Notes under the pieces: generated by a model
Told to the model about the DNA's origin: nothing
Databases searched by the model: none
What the model saw: the letters and a program-made list of their open reading frames with translations, nothing else
Position numbers and translations under genes: made by a program
From: Melanocharis versteri
Taxonomy: Eukaryota; Chordata; Aves; Passeriformes; Melanocharitidae
NCBI GenBank assembly: GCA_013397845.1
Contig: VZTG01006786.1
Span: forward strand, 1,503-65,502
Direction of reading: 5' to 3'
DNA length: 64,000 nucleotides
In this document: piece after piece, positions 12,301-21,304 of the stretch
Layout of the letters: every line of letters starts with the position of its first letter
How positions within the stretch are numbered: position 1 is the stretch's first letter

Positions 12301-14818
12301 ATAATATTTAATACATTCTGCTTATACATTTAATTGATGAGAACAGCTTTGCCTTTAGCATCACCATGATCAGGATTGTGGTCCTATTCCAGGGAAATCC
12401 TGGGGGTTTTTCATAAACGTCACAAAGCAAATGAAGCCTTGAAAAAAACATTTCATGACAAACAGAAATTTGTATCTGGCAAGTAGGTCTGTAAGGCATT
12501 GAGTGGGAAATGCAATGCAGATGGGATGGTAAATAGTCAGTTGGGAATGCAGAACAAGCTTTACTAACTGAGCTCCGTGCAGCTTCCTAAGCAATACAGT
12601 TAAGACTGTGAATTTTTTAATTGTATCTATAACTAAAAGGAAGACTTAATTTGAAGCTGCCTTCCCAGCTGTAACATGGCACTTAATCCATGGCATGCTT
12701 CCCTGAGTAAGCCATGTGACAAGCCATTTAGCAAATGGAGCCTTTCTTCCATGAAGTGTTCTGTGCCATTTGTAGTTTGTTTTCCAACATCTGTGCACTG
12801 AGTTACATCAGATTGCCTAGTAACAACTGGATATTCTAAAAGCTAAAGCATGGCTGCAGTAATTCAGTTATGGGAATGCTTAGAAGCATAGGCCTTTTTG
12901 AACATTATTTTTCTGGTAGAAGTAGAACCTGGTAGAAGTAGAATCTGCATGGGCAGATGTTATGATGGATCTTTTTTCTTTTCATCATGGAGACCTCTGG
13001 ACAAAGGAACAAGTGAGAAACTAAAAAGCATGATACCCATTCTTTTCCAAATAGCATAATAATAGGTATGAAATTCACATGCAGTTTATGAAAACTTACT
13101 TGTATTGAATGTCTGTGAGAATCTACATCACAGCCTTAGGAAAAAATAAATCTGAAGGCTTCATATCTCCTTTATAAGTAGAAAAACTAGAAAAAGATAT
13201 TGAAATCTTCTCTTCCTCCCCCATCATTTCTTACCTTCACAAAATACTTGAGGAGAAATTACATGTATCTTGAGTTTTCCACTTCAGGTGAAATGGGATT
13301 TTAAGATACTCCTTAAGATATTAAGGAGCTGTGATGCATCTCATGTAATATTGTGGCCATGTATGCAGTGCAAGATTTGTTCTAGAGATACCTCTTCTCT
13401 CTTCATCATTCTGAGTAATACTAGTTTAGAAGATGGACTGAAATCACTAACAGAAGTTTCTAATGTCTATGAAAATTTCCTTATGCTGTATTCTTATACC
13501 TCCTTTAGTTCTGTTTAGCTGAGTATAATTCTGGTAGCACTTTAGACTAGTCGAGAAGTGTCAGTCTTTGAAGATACAGAGGAGAAACAGGAGAAACTGC
13601 TTTAGACTTAGTCAAAATTCCCTGTAATTAACTCACCTATCCTAAGGAACTGTTTATTTATTTTTCTTTTTTTTTTCTTTAATTTGGGCTGTATACAAGC
13701 TTCTTGTCCGTTTCTCTGGCACAATTTTAAGTATGTCAGGAAGTGTTAATAAGCCTTCCTCTTTACCACTTCCATTATTATACTTGGTTAAAAAAGGAAG
13801 ATCGCTTTCTTTCACAGAAAGTAAAGAAAATTTCCATTATGAAAGATTGACTTTGGTTCTAAACAGGTGTGATTATTCACTTTCTCAGACTGCATATAGC
13901 TGAAATATAAATTTAGCACAAAGTGGGTTAAGCTTTACATTCTCTAACCTTTCTAGATGTCCAGTGGAGAGAAAGAACCGAAGCAGAATGAATATCCCTT
14001 TCCGCATTGGCAGTGTCAAGGGCGATGAAGCCCTGGAAAAGAAATTTCTTGAGAAATCTGTGGAACTTAACATGATATCTCTGAAAGGACATCGGTAAGT
14101 ATTAGTCAAGTGAATTTCTGTCCTGTGCAGAATAAACTATTACTAGAGTGGTACAGCATAGGCATTGTGCATTGACTTCCCAGCCTTTCTCACGCATAAG
14201 CTATTCCTCATACTGGTTTGGCAACACTTGAGAATAGCAGTCTAGAGATTGTAATCAGAGATTGCTGGTGGCTCAGCTACTGCTTAGGTGAGGTGGTGGG
14301 CGTCGGAGAGATTTATCCTTCATTCTGCTTTCTTCTGTAAATCTGTCTCTGTGCAGATGTCAAAGAAGATATTTTTTGAGGTCAGATCGTATCAGCATAT
14401 AAAGCCTCTGAGGTGGCTTGTCTACCTCGTTGCGAGGGTTCTTTCCCATGTTCAGTAGTGTTTGTGGAATTAATTTCTTGATGTCATAGGGCTACAGCTT
14501 TGGAGCTGTAAATAACTAATAAATACTAAGCTTCTCTAGATTGCAAGCCTGCCTTGAAGAATTAAATATTGCTTCTCATGCACATAAGTGTGAATTTTAT
14601 CCTTTTAGAGTAGGAATAGATTTAAATGTCTGTGACTCCTACTTACATCTTTTTTAGAATATACAAAACTTTTCTGGTTCTTTTTTTTTCTTCTCTACTA
14701 TTTTCAATTCAGGTCTGTGGGAGGAATCCGTGCCTCTTTATATAACGCGGTGACTGTAGAAGATGTTCAGAAGCTTGCAACATTCATGAGAAGCTTTATG
14801 CAGATGCATCAGTCATAA
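313..14818 (+). CDS. PSAT1: PSAT1, phosphoserine aminotransferase (nine exons, complete)
   Basis: This is a cytosolic PLP-dependent transaminase. It converts 3-phosphohydroxypyruvate plus glutamate to O-phospho-L-serine plus 2-oxoglutarate, the second step of serine synthesis between PHGDH and PSPH. Joining exons 313-372, 2543-2603, 3449-3518, 4631-4836, 6287-6459, 7489-7658, 11303-11431, 13957-14094 and 14713-14818 gives 1113 nt: 370 codons plus TAA, the human length. Every junction is GT-AG and in phase. Expected family residues are present: His44-Arg45, the Gly-rich PLP loop at 77-79, Trp107, Thr156, Asp176, Gln199-Lys200 (Lys200 forms the Schiff base), Asn241-Thr242 and Arg342. Against my recollection of the human protein the main differences are conservative; residues 80-81 are Ser-Ala. 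No premature stop or frameshift is seen, so it should be functional. The AUG at 313 sits in a good context (GAGCGATGG) and matches the family N-terminus. Confidence 0.97.
373..2542 (+). other. PSAT1: PSAT1 intron 1
   Basis: A 2170-nt GT-AG intron. The first 80 nt are GC-rich island sequence and the rest is ordinary AT-rich unique DNA. A perfect ATF4-C/EBP composite core, TTGCATCA, lies at 824-831. No repeat element was recognised. The acceptor is a long T-rich tract ending GTTAG at 2542. Confidence 0.85.
2543..2603 (+). CDS. PSAT1: PSAT1 exon 2
   Basis: 61 nt encoding residues 21-40 plus the first base of Glu41 (reads VLLEAQKELVDYKGLGISVL). It is flanked by a TTGTTAG acceptor and a GTAAGA donor. 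It is too short to stand out as an open frame and was placed from protein similarity and splice phase. Confidence 0.95.
2604..3448 (+). other. PSAT1: PSAT1 intron 2
   Basis: 845 nt, phase 1, GTAAGA donor and CCAAAG acceptor. Unique AT-rich sequence with nothing else recognisable. The frame is open through the last part of the intron into exon 3 by chance (from 3178); the upstream residues do not resemble the family. Confidence 0.85.
3449..3518 (+). CDS. PSAT1: PSAT1 exon 3
   Basis: 70 nt completing Glu41 and encoding up to the first two bases of Leu64. It includes the MSHRSSDF segment with His44-Arg45, which in this family helps bind the substrate carboxylate and phosphate. The donor is GTAAGT at 3519. 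Confidence 0.95.
3519..4630 (+). other. PSAT1: PSAT1 intron 3
   Basis: 1112 nt, GTAAGT donor and TTATGCAG acceptor. AT-rich unique sequence. A second perfect TTGCATCA octamer lies at 3565-3572, only 47 nt after exon 3. No transposable element seen. Confidence 0.85.
4631..4836 (+). CDS. PSAT1: PSAT1 exon 4
   Basis: 206 nt, residues 64 (last base) to 133 (first base). It carries the Gly-rich loop FLQGGG (residues 74-79) that contacts the PLP phosphate, the FSAVPLNL segment, and Trp107 in VVTGGWSAKA, which stacks on the cofactor ring. The codons after GGG read Ser-Ala where I recall Cys-Gly in human. The donor is GTAAGT. Confidence 0.96.
4837..6286 (+). other. PSAT1: PSAT1 intron 4
   Basis: 1450 nt, GTAAGT donor and TGTCTCTTAG acceptor. 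Unique sequence; no repeat or embedded gene recognised. Confidence 0.85.
6287..6459 (+). CDS. PSAT1: PSAT1 exon 5
   Basis: 173 nt, residues 133-190. It begins within IPDPSTWNLNPDASYVYYC, one of the most conserved stretches of the enzyme. It contains Thr156 (NETVHG) and Asp176 (VCDMSSNF), the aspartate that hydrogen-bonds the pyridine nitrogen of PLP. It ends in phase 0 with a GTAAAC donor. Confidence 0.97.
6460..7488 (+). other. PSAT1: PSAT1 intron 5
   Basis: 1029 nt, phase 0, GTAAAC donor and CCTTTTAAAG acceptor preceded by a strong pyrimidine tract. AT-rich, with nothing else recognisable. Confidence 0.85.
7489..7658 (+). CDS. PSAT1: PSAT1 exon 6 (catalytic lysine)
   Basis: 170 nt, residues 191-247. 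FGVIFAGAQKNVG places Gln199 and the Schiff-base Lys200. The 3' part encodes SSLYNTPP with Asn241-Thr242, which reach the PLP phosphate of the partner subunit in the homodimer. The donor is CAG|GTAACT at 7659. Confidence 0.97.
7659..11302 (+). other. PSAT1: PSAT1 intron 6
   Basis: 3644 nt, the longest intron. It is mostly AT-rich unique DNA. At 10910-11035 there is a short locally GC-richer patch with imperfect repeats of GGCAG and CTGCAGG-like words. No transposon, RNA gene or alternative exon could be supported. The acceptor is TTCCTTTTGCAG. Confidence 0.8.
11303..11431 (+). CDS. PSAT1: PSAT1 exon 7
   Basis: 129 nt, residues 247-290. It encodes IYIMGLVLEWIKNNGGAAAM, the start of the small C-terminal domain, and ends in NGFYV. 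The segment after AAAM (DNHSLIKSRM) is the most divergent part relative to human, as expected for a surface helix. The donor GTAAGT at 11432 is consensus. Confidence 0.96.
11432..13956 (+). other. PSAT1: PSAT1 intron 7
   Basis: 2525 nt, GTAAGT donor and CCTTTCTAG acceptor. AT-rich unique sequence. It contains a perfect 8-bp hairpin, CTCCTTAA-GATA-TTAAGGAG, at 13309-13328. No transposable element recognised. Confidence 0.85.
13957..14094 (+). CDS. PSAT1: PSAT1 exon 8
   Basis: 138 nt, residues 290-336. It encodes RSRMNIPFRIG, then GDEALEKKFLEKS, then ELNMISLKGH. These match the C-terminal domain, including the beta strand and the helix after it. The last codon (Arg336) is split by the GTAAGT donor. 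Confidence 0.96.
14095..14712 (+). other. PSAT1: PSAT1 intron 8
   Basis: 618 nt, the shortest intron. GTAAGT donor and TTTTCAATTCAG acceptor, with a T-rich branch region (14681-14705). Nothing else recognised. Confidence 0.85.
14713..14818 (+). CDS. PSAT1: PSAT1 exon 9 and stop codon
   Basis: 106 nt including TAA at 14816-14818. It encodes SVGGIRASLYNAVTVEDVQK; Arg342 of GGIR binds the substrate carboxylate in this family. The protein ends MQMHQS where human ends EMHQL, so the C-terminus is native and not truncated. Confidence 0.97.
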
Positions 14819-14896
14819 ATGCCCATGGGTTAGAGCCATGCTGCACATCTATGAAATAAAAGCTAAAGGGTTTTAACATTACTGTGATACTGCACA
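14819..14896 (+). terminator. PSAT1: PSAT1 3' UTR and proximal poly(A) signal
   Basis: AATAAA at 14855-14860 lies 37 nt after the stop. Cleavage would be expected about 10-30 nt later, giving a 3' UTR of only about 60-70 nt. The mammalian 3' UTR is, as I recall, much longer, so distal signals (for example AATAAA at 16343-16348) may also be used. Confidence 0.7.
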
Positions 14897-17800
14897 GCTG
14901 TAGCGCACAAGTTTTATTTTCTTTTAGTTCCTGTAGCAGTTGTAGTTAACTGAATCGGATAGAGGCCCAGTCTTGCAATGATGTGGCAACTTTGGCTTTG
15001 CTGAAAGTGAGGATCCCCAGACTGATTGTGATTGGTTCCAAAATTTGAAAATGTGTTGTTAAAACACAAATAGCATTGTAAGATGCTATGGATCTGAGTC
15101 TGTTTCTCGCTTCTAGTCACAAGTGACTTCAGCCATGCCTTCTTTTTAGTAAAATTCAGGAAGCAAAATTTATCATAAGCTCTCTGTAATGCTTTACAAA
15201 TACTCTGAGACTGCATAATGAAGCTAAACTAACACGGTCTTTAGGGACATCTAATTGGTTTATGGAGTATATTCCAACAGTATGCCACCAGTTTTATTTA
15301 GGAGTTAACACCAGTGTTCCTAACTTGAGGATCTGGCCTTCAAACTACTGCTCACATGCTAGAAGTACTATCATAATGATTGCAAGTAATTGTGGTTGAA
15401 GTCTGCAGGACTGGGCCTTTCTTCCTATTAACATTTGTTAGTTTAAAGCTAAGATTCATGAGTCTGATTAAATCAATTTCTAAGACGTTTTTTATTTCTC
15501 TATGCATTTTGTATATTAAACTCCTAGGTTATTAATGTTATATTCTTATTTTGGAGCATGCATATTTGCTGCTGCAAAAGATTTGCTTTTCATTTGTTAA
15601 CCTTGTGCCAGACTGGATTGCTATATTCCGCTCAGTGGGTCTGTGACTTTCTCTGCACTGACTTGGAGCCCAAAGTGCAGCAGACTTCTTCGTCTGGTGT
15701 TTCTTAAGTGTTTTCCCTCTCTACTTGCTCTAGTACTTTTTCTACCTTTTCATTCTTTCAGTTCTGTAGCCTTTTATATGTGGAACTTTGTCCAACTGGA
15801 GTAAATAATAGTCTTCTCTGCCTTTTCCTGACACTACAGCATACTTTTGGTCCCACTTTCTCACTTGGTCCTTCTAGCTTATTGCAGACTTTGATACTCT
15901 GGGCTAGAGAGGTCACTGTGGTTATGCAAAGATCTTCAGAAGATCTCCTGTTATAGAGCCCTTGAGTTACTTCTTTTTTCTCAGCTTGTGATTTTACTGC
16001 CAATGCCCATATGTTGACCTTAATCTCCTATTTTAACTTGTGTAGAAGCTATCTGCTACTATCAGAGTGTTTGGCATTACTACAGCTGGTTTCAGACTAA
16101 ACTCTTTGGCACACAATGGGGATTCCTTTTTTTAAAAAAAATTTTGTTTAACGTCAGTACAGTGGTAACAGTTTATTAATGATAATGATGTACTGTCCCT
16201 TTGTTGATGGAACCTCACAGCAAGTCGGTGGAATGTGCTAGGGTGAGTTACATTCCAGTCTGAAAAGTCATCATTTTAAGACTACTGTTACGAGATTTTT
16301 GTCAACTTAGTGTAACTCAAAGTAAGTAAATTATGTGAAAAAAATAAAATTTAATCATGTCATGATGTGAAGTACTAGTCTGTTTGAAACTTTCTGATTC
16401 TGTCACTTTCTGGATGAAAGTCAAGACTAATGTGTGTTAGAATTTTAGATTCTGGTATACTCATTTTCCCTAAAAAGCAAGCTTCCCTTATGTATGTTTT
16501 ATTTCTTTCCAAGAAGTCTTTCCTATAGGAGCCATGGGAACAAAAGTATTATTATGAATGCTTAAAGAACCCTTTTTGCCCTGCCTATTATGAATATCTA
16601 ATTTGGATTCCATATTAAGCTTTTTAACTTTATACATTTCTTCTTCTGAGTTTTGTGGACTTGCTTTCAGCAGTAGCTCTGGCTTATCACTTTCCAAACT
16701 ATCCAACCTTTCTATTTTGTAATAGCCTTGCATTCCTCTTAGCAAGCATGCTTTTGTATGTGTTTGCAAGTAAGGTTGCACTGATTTGTGCAGCTGATTC
16801 ACAAGCCTGACAGGGAACCTCTTGCTGCTTCTGAATTGTGCCTAGCATCTTGTCAGTTTTTTTTTACCCAGTAAGGCAAAAATCATGTAGAATTAAAATA
16901 CAGAGTGAAGACTGCATTAAGCAGACAATGGTTGACTGAATATCAAGTGAAGGGCATACAGGAATACTGGGAATACAGAAGCATGTCCTGAATGGATTAT
17001 TTACATGAGGTTTGTTTCAGACTCATCCATGCAGCAATTCTAGCCTTCCAAGCCGTTTGTCTGTGTTTGGAGTTTTGGGCCCTCATGGACAGTGAAATCC
17101 TAATTCCCCACATCAGATTGGTAGGAGGAATTTCAGCAACCTGTTGCTGAGACTCCTGGTCTTTTCTTCTCATCAGCACTTATAAGCTGGGTCCGTAATC
17201 TCAGTGTTTGGACGTAGGGCTCTTTTGGTGTAATACGATTACTACGGAGACATTAAAAGGTGTTAAAAATACAGAAAATACTGGCCTTACCTGAGTTGGC
17301 CCATATAGAGAGGGAAGGTCATTCTTTCAAGTGAACAGTTCTTTCAATTCCTTTTCTAGTGAATCATCTCTATGTCCTAGCTCTTGTGTTTGATTTCACA
17401 AAAGCACATTCTAGCATTCTCCTTTGTAGTATAAAAGTCCCTGGCCAGTGTCTTTCCCAGACCTGGCCTAAAAAGAGAAAGCTGCACGCTCTCTCTGCTT
17501 CTGCTCTGTGCAGTGAGGGGCGCTTTAGCCTGGGTGCTAACTGTCCTTCAGGAAGGTACCATGTCCCAGAGACTCCTGTCAGTTTTCTATGATAAGAATT
17601 TCCTATGACAGTAACCATCTGTAAGCCAAGCAAGAATTAAATCAGAATTGGAAGTCTGGATTACCACAACCTTATTTGACTAGTAATTCTAGTGGAGAGA
17701 AATGATTCATACAGGCAGCAATGCGGGGAGTCCTGCTCTTGTGTCAGCTGATGCTCTATATTTTCATGTTTTCCTGTTTCTGTTTAAATTAATCCCGTTT

Positions 17801-20104
17801 TTTTCTTTTCAACGGGTAACTGGCTTAATATTTTTCAATGCACCCAAGGATGTTTGGATGTAAAAAGCTTAAGCCTATTCCTGACTTTCAAGTAAGTGTT
17901 TGGAACGAAACAGGAATAAAAGACATCATATACTGATGTATTAGTAGTTGCAAAGGTATGCTGAAAGTGTTACTAGGTCTGGCACTATATTGGTATATTT
18001 AATTTTCACTGTATTTCATTCTCTGGGTAGAAAATAAGATGAGGATGAGCCTTTTTGTACTTAATAATGATATACCTAATAAAAGCATGAAATGTTGCAA
18101 GGTTTTACATTAAATCAGTCACTTTAATTGGAAAGAAGATTCCCCATTCCAGTCAGCAGTTGGACTCTTGATAATTTAAAATCAGGATTCATGACAACCT
18201 GTGATAAATACAACCCTTTTAGGCTAAAGAAACTAAGAAGTTACAATTACCGATGGATTACTGAGTGGTTGGAGGAGAGTGATCAAAGAGATGCAAGGAT
18301 AGATTTTTTTTTTTTGTAAGTAGCTGAAGAAAAAAATGTGTATTTGATATAAGAAAACCAAAAGCTGTACAGTTTCTGAAATCTGAGAAAATTGGAATTC
18401 TATCTCCTACCTTTACACTCTGCTTAAAAGGCAAAAATTGTTTATTTTGGTGAATGGATTAATTACAAAAGAGATGTGAAGAAATGTGAGAAAGGTTGAA
18501 ATTTGCTAAACTATTATGGGAGAAATTGCCAATTTCTAATATAACAAACCAATCTGAGTATTATTCTATGTTGTAGTTCCATGATGTAATCTGAAGAGAT
18601 TTGAGAGACATATTGCTAAAACTAGGGATGGTAGTAACAAACTCTCTACTGTAAAACTTAGTAAATATTCTTCCACAGGGTAAGCAGTAGTCTTTGGAAT
18701 TGAAACAACTGTATGAAGTTTGAAACCCTGATGCTAGGTTTTGTAGCTTGGCAAACCAGACCTAAAGAATTATAAAAGATGGAAAACTTAGCTGTGGGCT
18801 GGTAGTGCCCTGTCAATATAGAGTCACACTGGCTTATGGCTTTTCTTCCTTTCCAGGGCAGCCCCAATTATGCTGCTTTTGGACACATTTTTATTGTGAA
18901 GACACACCTCTGGCCTTAGTGTTAGACATGTTAGTGCTTGTCTCAGTTGTGATTGTGCTTTGCCTGATGTCCCAGTACTGAGCTGTATTGTCAGGTCTGG
19001 TGTCTCAGTACTGAAAAAGGTTTTGTCTGTGCAGGTATTTCACCAAGCCACCTAAACTGTACCTCTTCCTTTTTGGTACCTCATGGAAGCTTGTTTTCAG
19101 TTTCCTGAATCTATCTGGTGATGTGAAGTAGTTTGGTGTAAGACAGGACGTTGCTCTGGTGCTTTGAGGGGCAAGAGAAAGGGTGATGGATGCTGACACC
19201 AGAGTTACGTGCTCTGTGACTTCTGAAGGAAGCATCGGACCAGGTTAGTGGTGAGGTATGGGTGGGGTAAATCTGAGTGACAGCTGATAAATAGGAGGAT
19301 ATATTGCAAGGTTTACAGTTAGTCTGTGTAAATTTAAAGGAGAAGAAAAACATTTTAAGAATATAATACAACATTAAGTTGTTATTTTGTCACTTATCAG
19401 TGTACCAGTTAGAACCTCTTTAAGGCGGTGGCCCTCTGCCTTGCTTCCCTACCCTCGTCACCCAGGAGGAGTACTACCTATTTTGTGGCTCCATGACTAC
19501 TACTATCACCATAAGGGATGTAGCAAAAACCTGGTTAGAACGGGAAGCAAGGCAGAAGATGCTTATGTATGTCAGCTAAATGTCAGGACTAAACTACACT
19601 CTCACTTTCCCTGCACAACCACACAATGTACCCCCACTGTATAATTTACTTGATCCGTGTTGTAGCAATACCTGCAGATGAACAAAATTCTCTATTCAAT
19701 TACTTCTTTACATCTCTGTTACAATCAGAGAAGCAGTCCCATTGTGTTCCCACAAATGCCCGCTAGCAGTAGTTTTAATTACAGCATTACTTTGAAGCAA
19801 ATTGCTTGTTTGACAGCAATTCTAGTTAGAATCTTTAACTGGCAGTAGAGTGTACATTTCAGTAAGTTAAAAATAATCCACTGTATTACCACCAAACCTT
19901 TAGCTTTTTCATGCAAAATTCACACATTTTTATGTGTAAAGTAAGCCAGAATATTACTTCTATCCCTACTACATTTGACACAGAGAAGACAACCACATCT
20001 GGAATTCTGATGGTAGCTCTCTGCCAAGTTTTGATTGGTTTGACATCTCACTGCTGGTTGGTAGATGCTCTGAACTGCATCTGAATGGAAAAAAAACCCC
20101 AAAT
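14897..20104. other. Downstream flank of PSAT1, no gene recognised
   Basis: AT-rich unique sequence just past the proximal poly(A) signal. It includes AATAAA at 16343-16348, which could end an extended PSAT1 3' UTR. Short chance frames exist on both strands, but none has a recognisable domain or splice support. No transposable element identified. Confidence 0.6.
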
Positions 20105-20745
20105 TTTGCCCTTGTGGCCAAGAAGGCCAATGGTGTCCTGGGGTGCACAAGGAAGAGCATTGCCAGCAGGTCAAGGGAGATGATCCCGTTCTTCTGCTCA
20201 GCCCTGGTGAGACACATCTGGAGTGTTGTGTCGAGTTTTGAGTTTCTCAGCACACCAAAGACGTGGAGCTGCTGGAGCAAGTCCAGTGGGTGGCAACAAA
20301 GATGATGAGGGGGCTGGAGCATCTCTCTTACAAGGAAAGGCTGAGGGAGTTGGGCCTGTTCAGCCCGGAGAAGAGATGACTGAGAGGGGACCTCATCAAT
20401 GTCAATAAGCACCTGAAGGGAGGGCATCAAGAGGGTGGATCCAGGCTCTACTCGGTGGTGCTGAGCAATATAGGACAAGAGGCAAGGGGCGCAAATGGGT
20501 GCACAGGAACTTCCATTTGAAAATAAACAAGATCTTTAAAGAAGAATGTGCACTGGGTACTTGACTGAGCATTGGAACAGATTGTACAGAGAGGTTGTAG
20601 GGTCTCCTCCACTGGGAAAATTCAAGAATTGTCTGGACACAGTTCTGTGCCTTGTGCTCTAGGATGACCCTGTTTGAGCAGGGAGGTTGAAACAGATGAC
20701 CTACCATGGTGCCTTCTAACCGTGTCCATTCAGTGATACACACAT
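20105..20745 (+). mobile_element. CR1 LINE 3' fragment, + strand
   Basis: The + strand reads like the end of avian CR1 ORF2 plus 3' UTR. From 20114 one frame gives AKKANGVLGCTRKSIASRSR, then a LCSALVRH-like stretch; after frame breaks, LSYKERLRELGLFSPEKR-like sequence follows. It then runs to the terminal AACAGATGACCTACCATGGT-type segment and stops near 20745 at a degenerate TTCAGTGATAC, equivalent to the CR1 ATTCTGTGATTC end. Frameshifts show it is dead. It is 5'-truncated, the normal outcome of CR1 insertion. Confidence 0.85.
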
Positions 20746-21009
20746 AAAGGAATACATTCCAAAAATCAACCACAGATCCTTTAAATTTTAAAAAATACCA
20801 TGTATAGCTGCATATTAGGTACCCTTGGTTTATGAAGTTTTAGTTTGTGTTCTGATCATGTTGATTCCCATGATTTTATATATACCCTTAAACGTGACTT
20901 AATTATCCAGTATGGAAATAATTCCACAGTTATTCCATTGACTGCTTTGGGGAGACCTTACTGGGATCTTTCAGTATACAAAGGGAGCTTATAAGAAATA
21001 CAGAGCAAG
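20746..21009. other. Spacer between two CR1 fragments
   Basis: About 260 bp of AT-rich unique DNA separating two + strand CR1 3' fragments. No feature recognised. Confidence 0.5.
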
Positions 21010-21304
21010 ACTTTTTATAAGGGTCTGTACTTAGAGGACAAGGGGAAAACTGTTTTAAACTTTAAACTGAAAATATTAGGTTTAGATAGGACTTATGGAA
21101 GAATTTTTTTATGGTGAAGATGGTGAGGCACTAGAACAGGCTGCCCAGAGAAGCTGTGGAAGTCCCATCCCTGGAAGCATTCAAGGCCCGTTTGGATGGA
21201 GCTCTGAGCAACCTGTTCTAGTGAGAGGAGTCCCTACCCACAGCAGGGGAGTTGGAACAGATTGTCTTTCAAGGCTGCTTACAACACAAACCACTCTGTG
21301 ATGA
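21010..21304 (+). mobile_element. Second CR1 3' fragment, + strand
   Basis: It has the characteristic CR1 tail. TTTTAAACTT...TAGGTTTAGATAGGA is followed by GGTGAGGCACTAGAACAGGC, CTGCCCAGAGAAGCTGTGGA, the CCATCCCTGGAAGCATTCAA segment and a final ACCACTCTGTGATGA. It covers the last ~290 bp of the element, 5'-truncated. It repeats sequence already present at the 3' end of the 20.1-20.7 kb copy, so it is a separate insertion and not a continuation. Confidence 0.88.

Noticed and set aside
20402..20773. 123-codon minus-strand frame
   Set aside because: Antisense of a + strand CR1 3' fragment.
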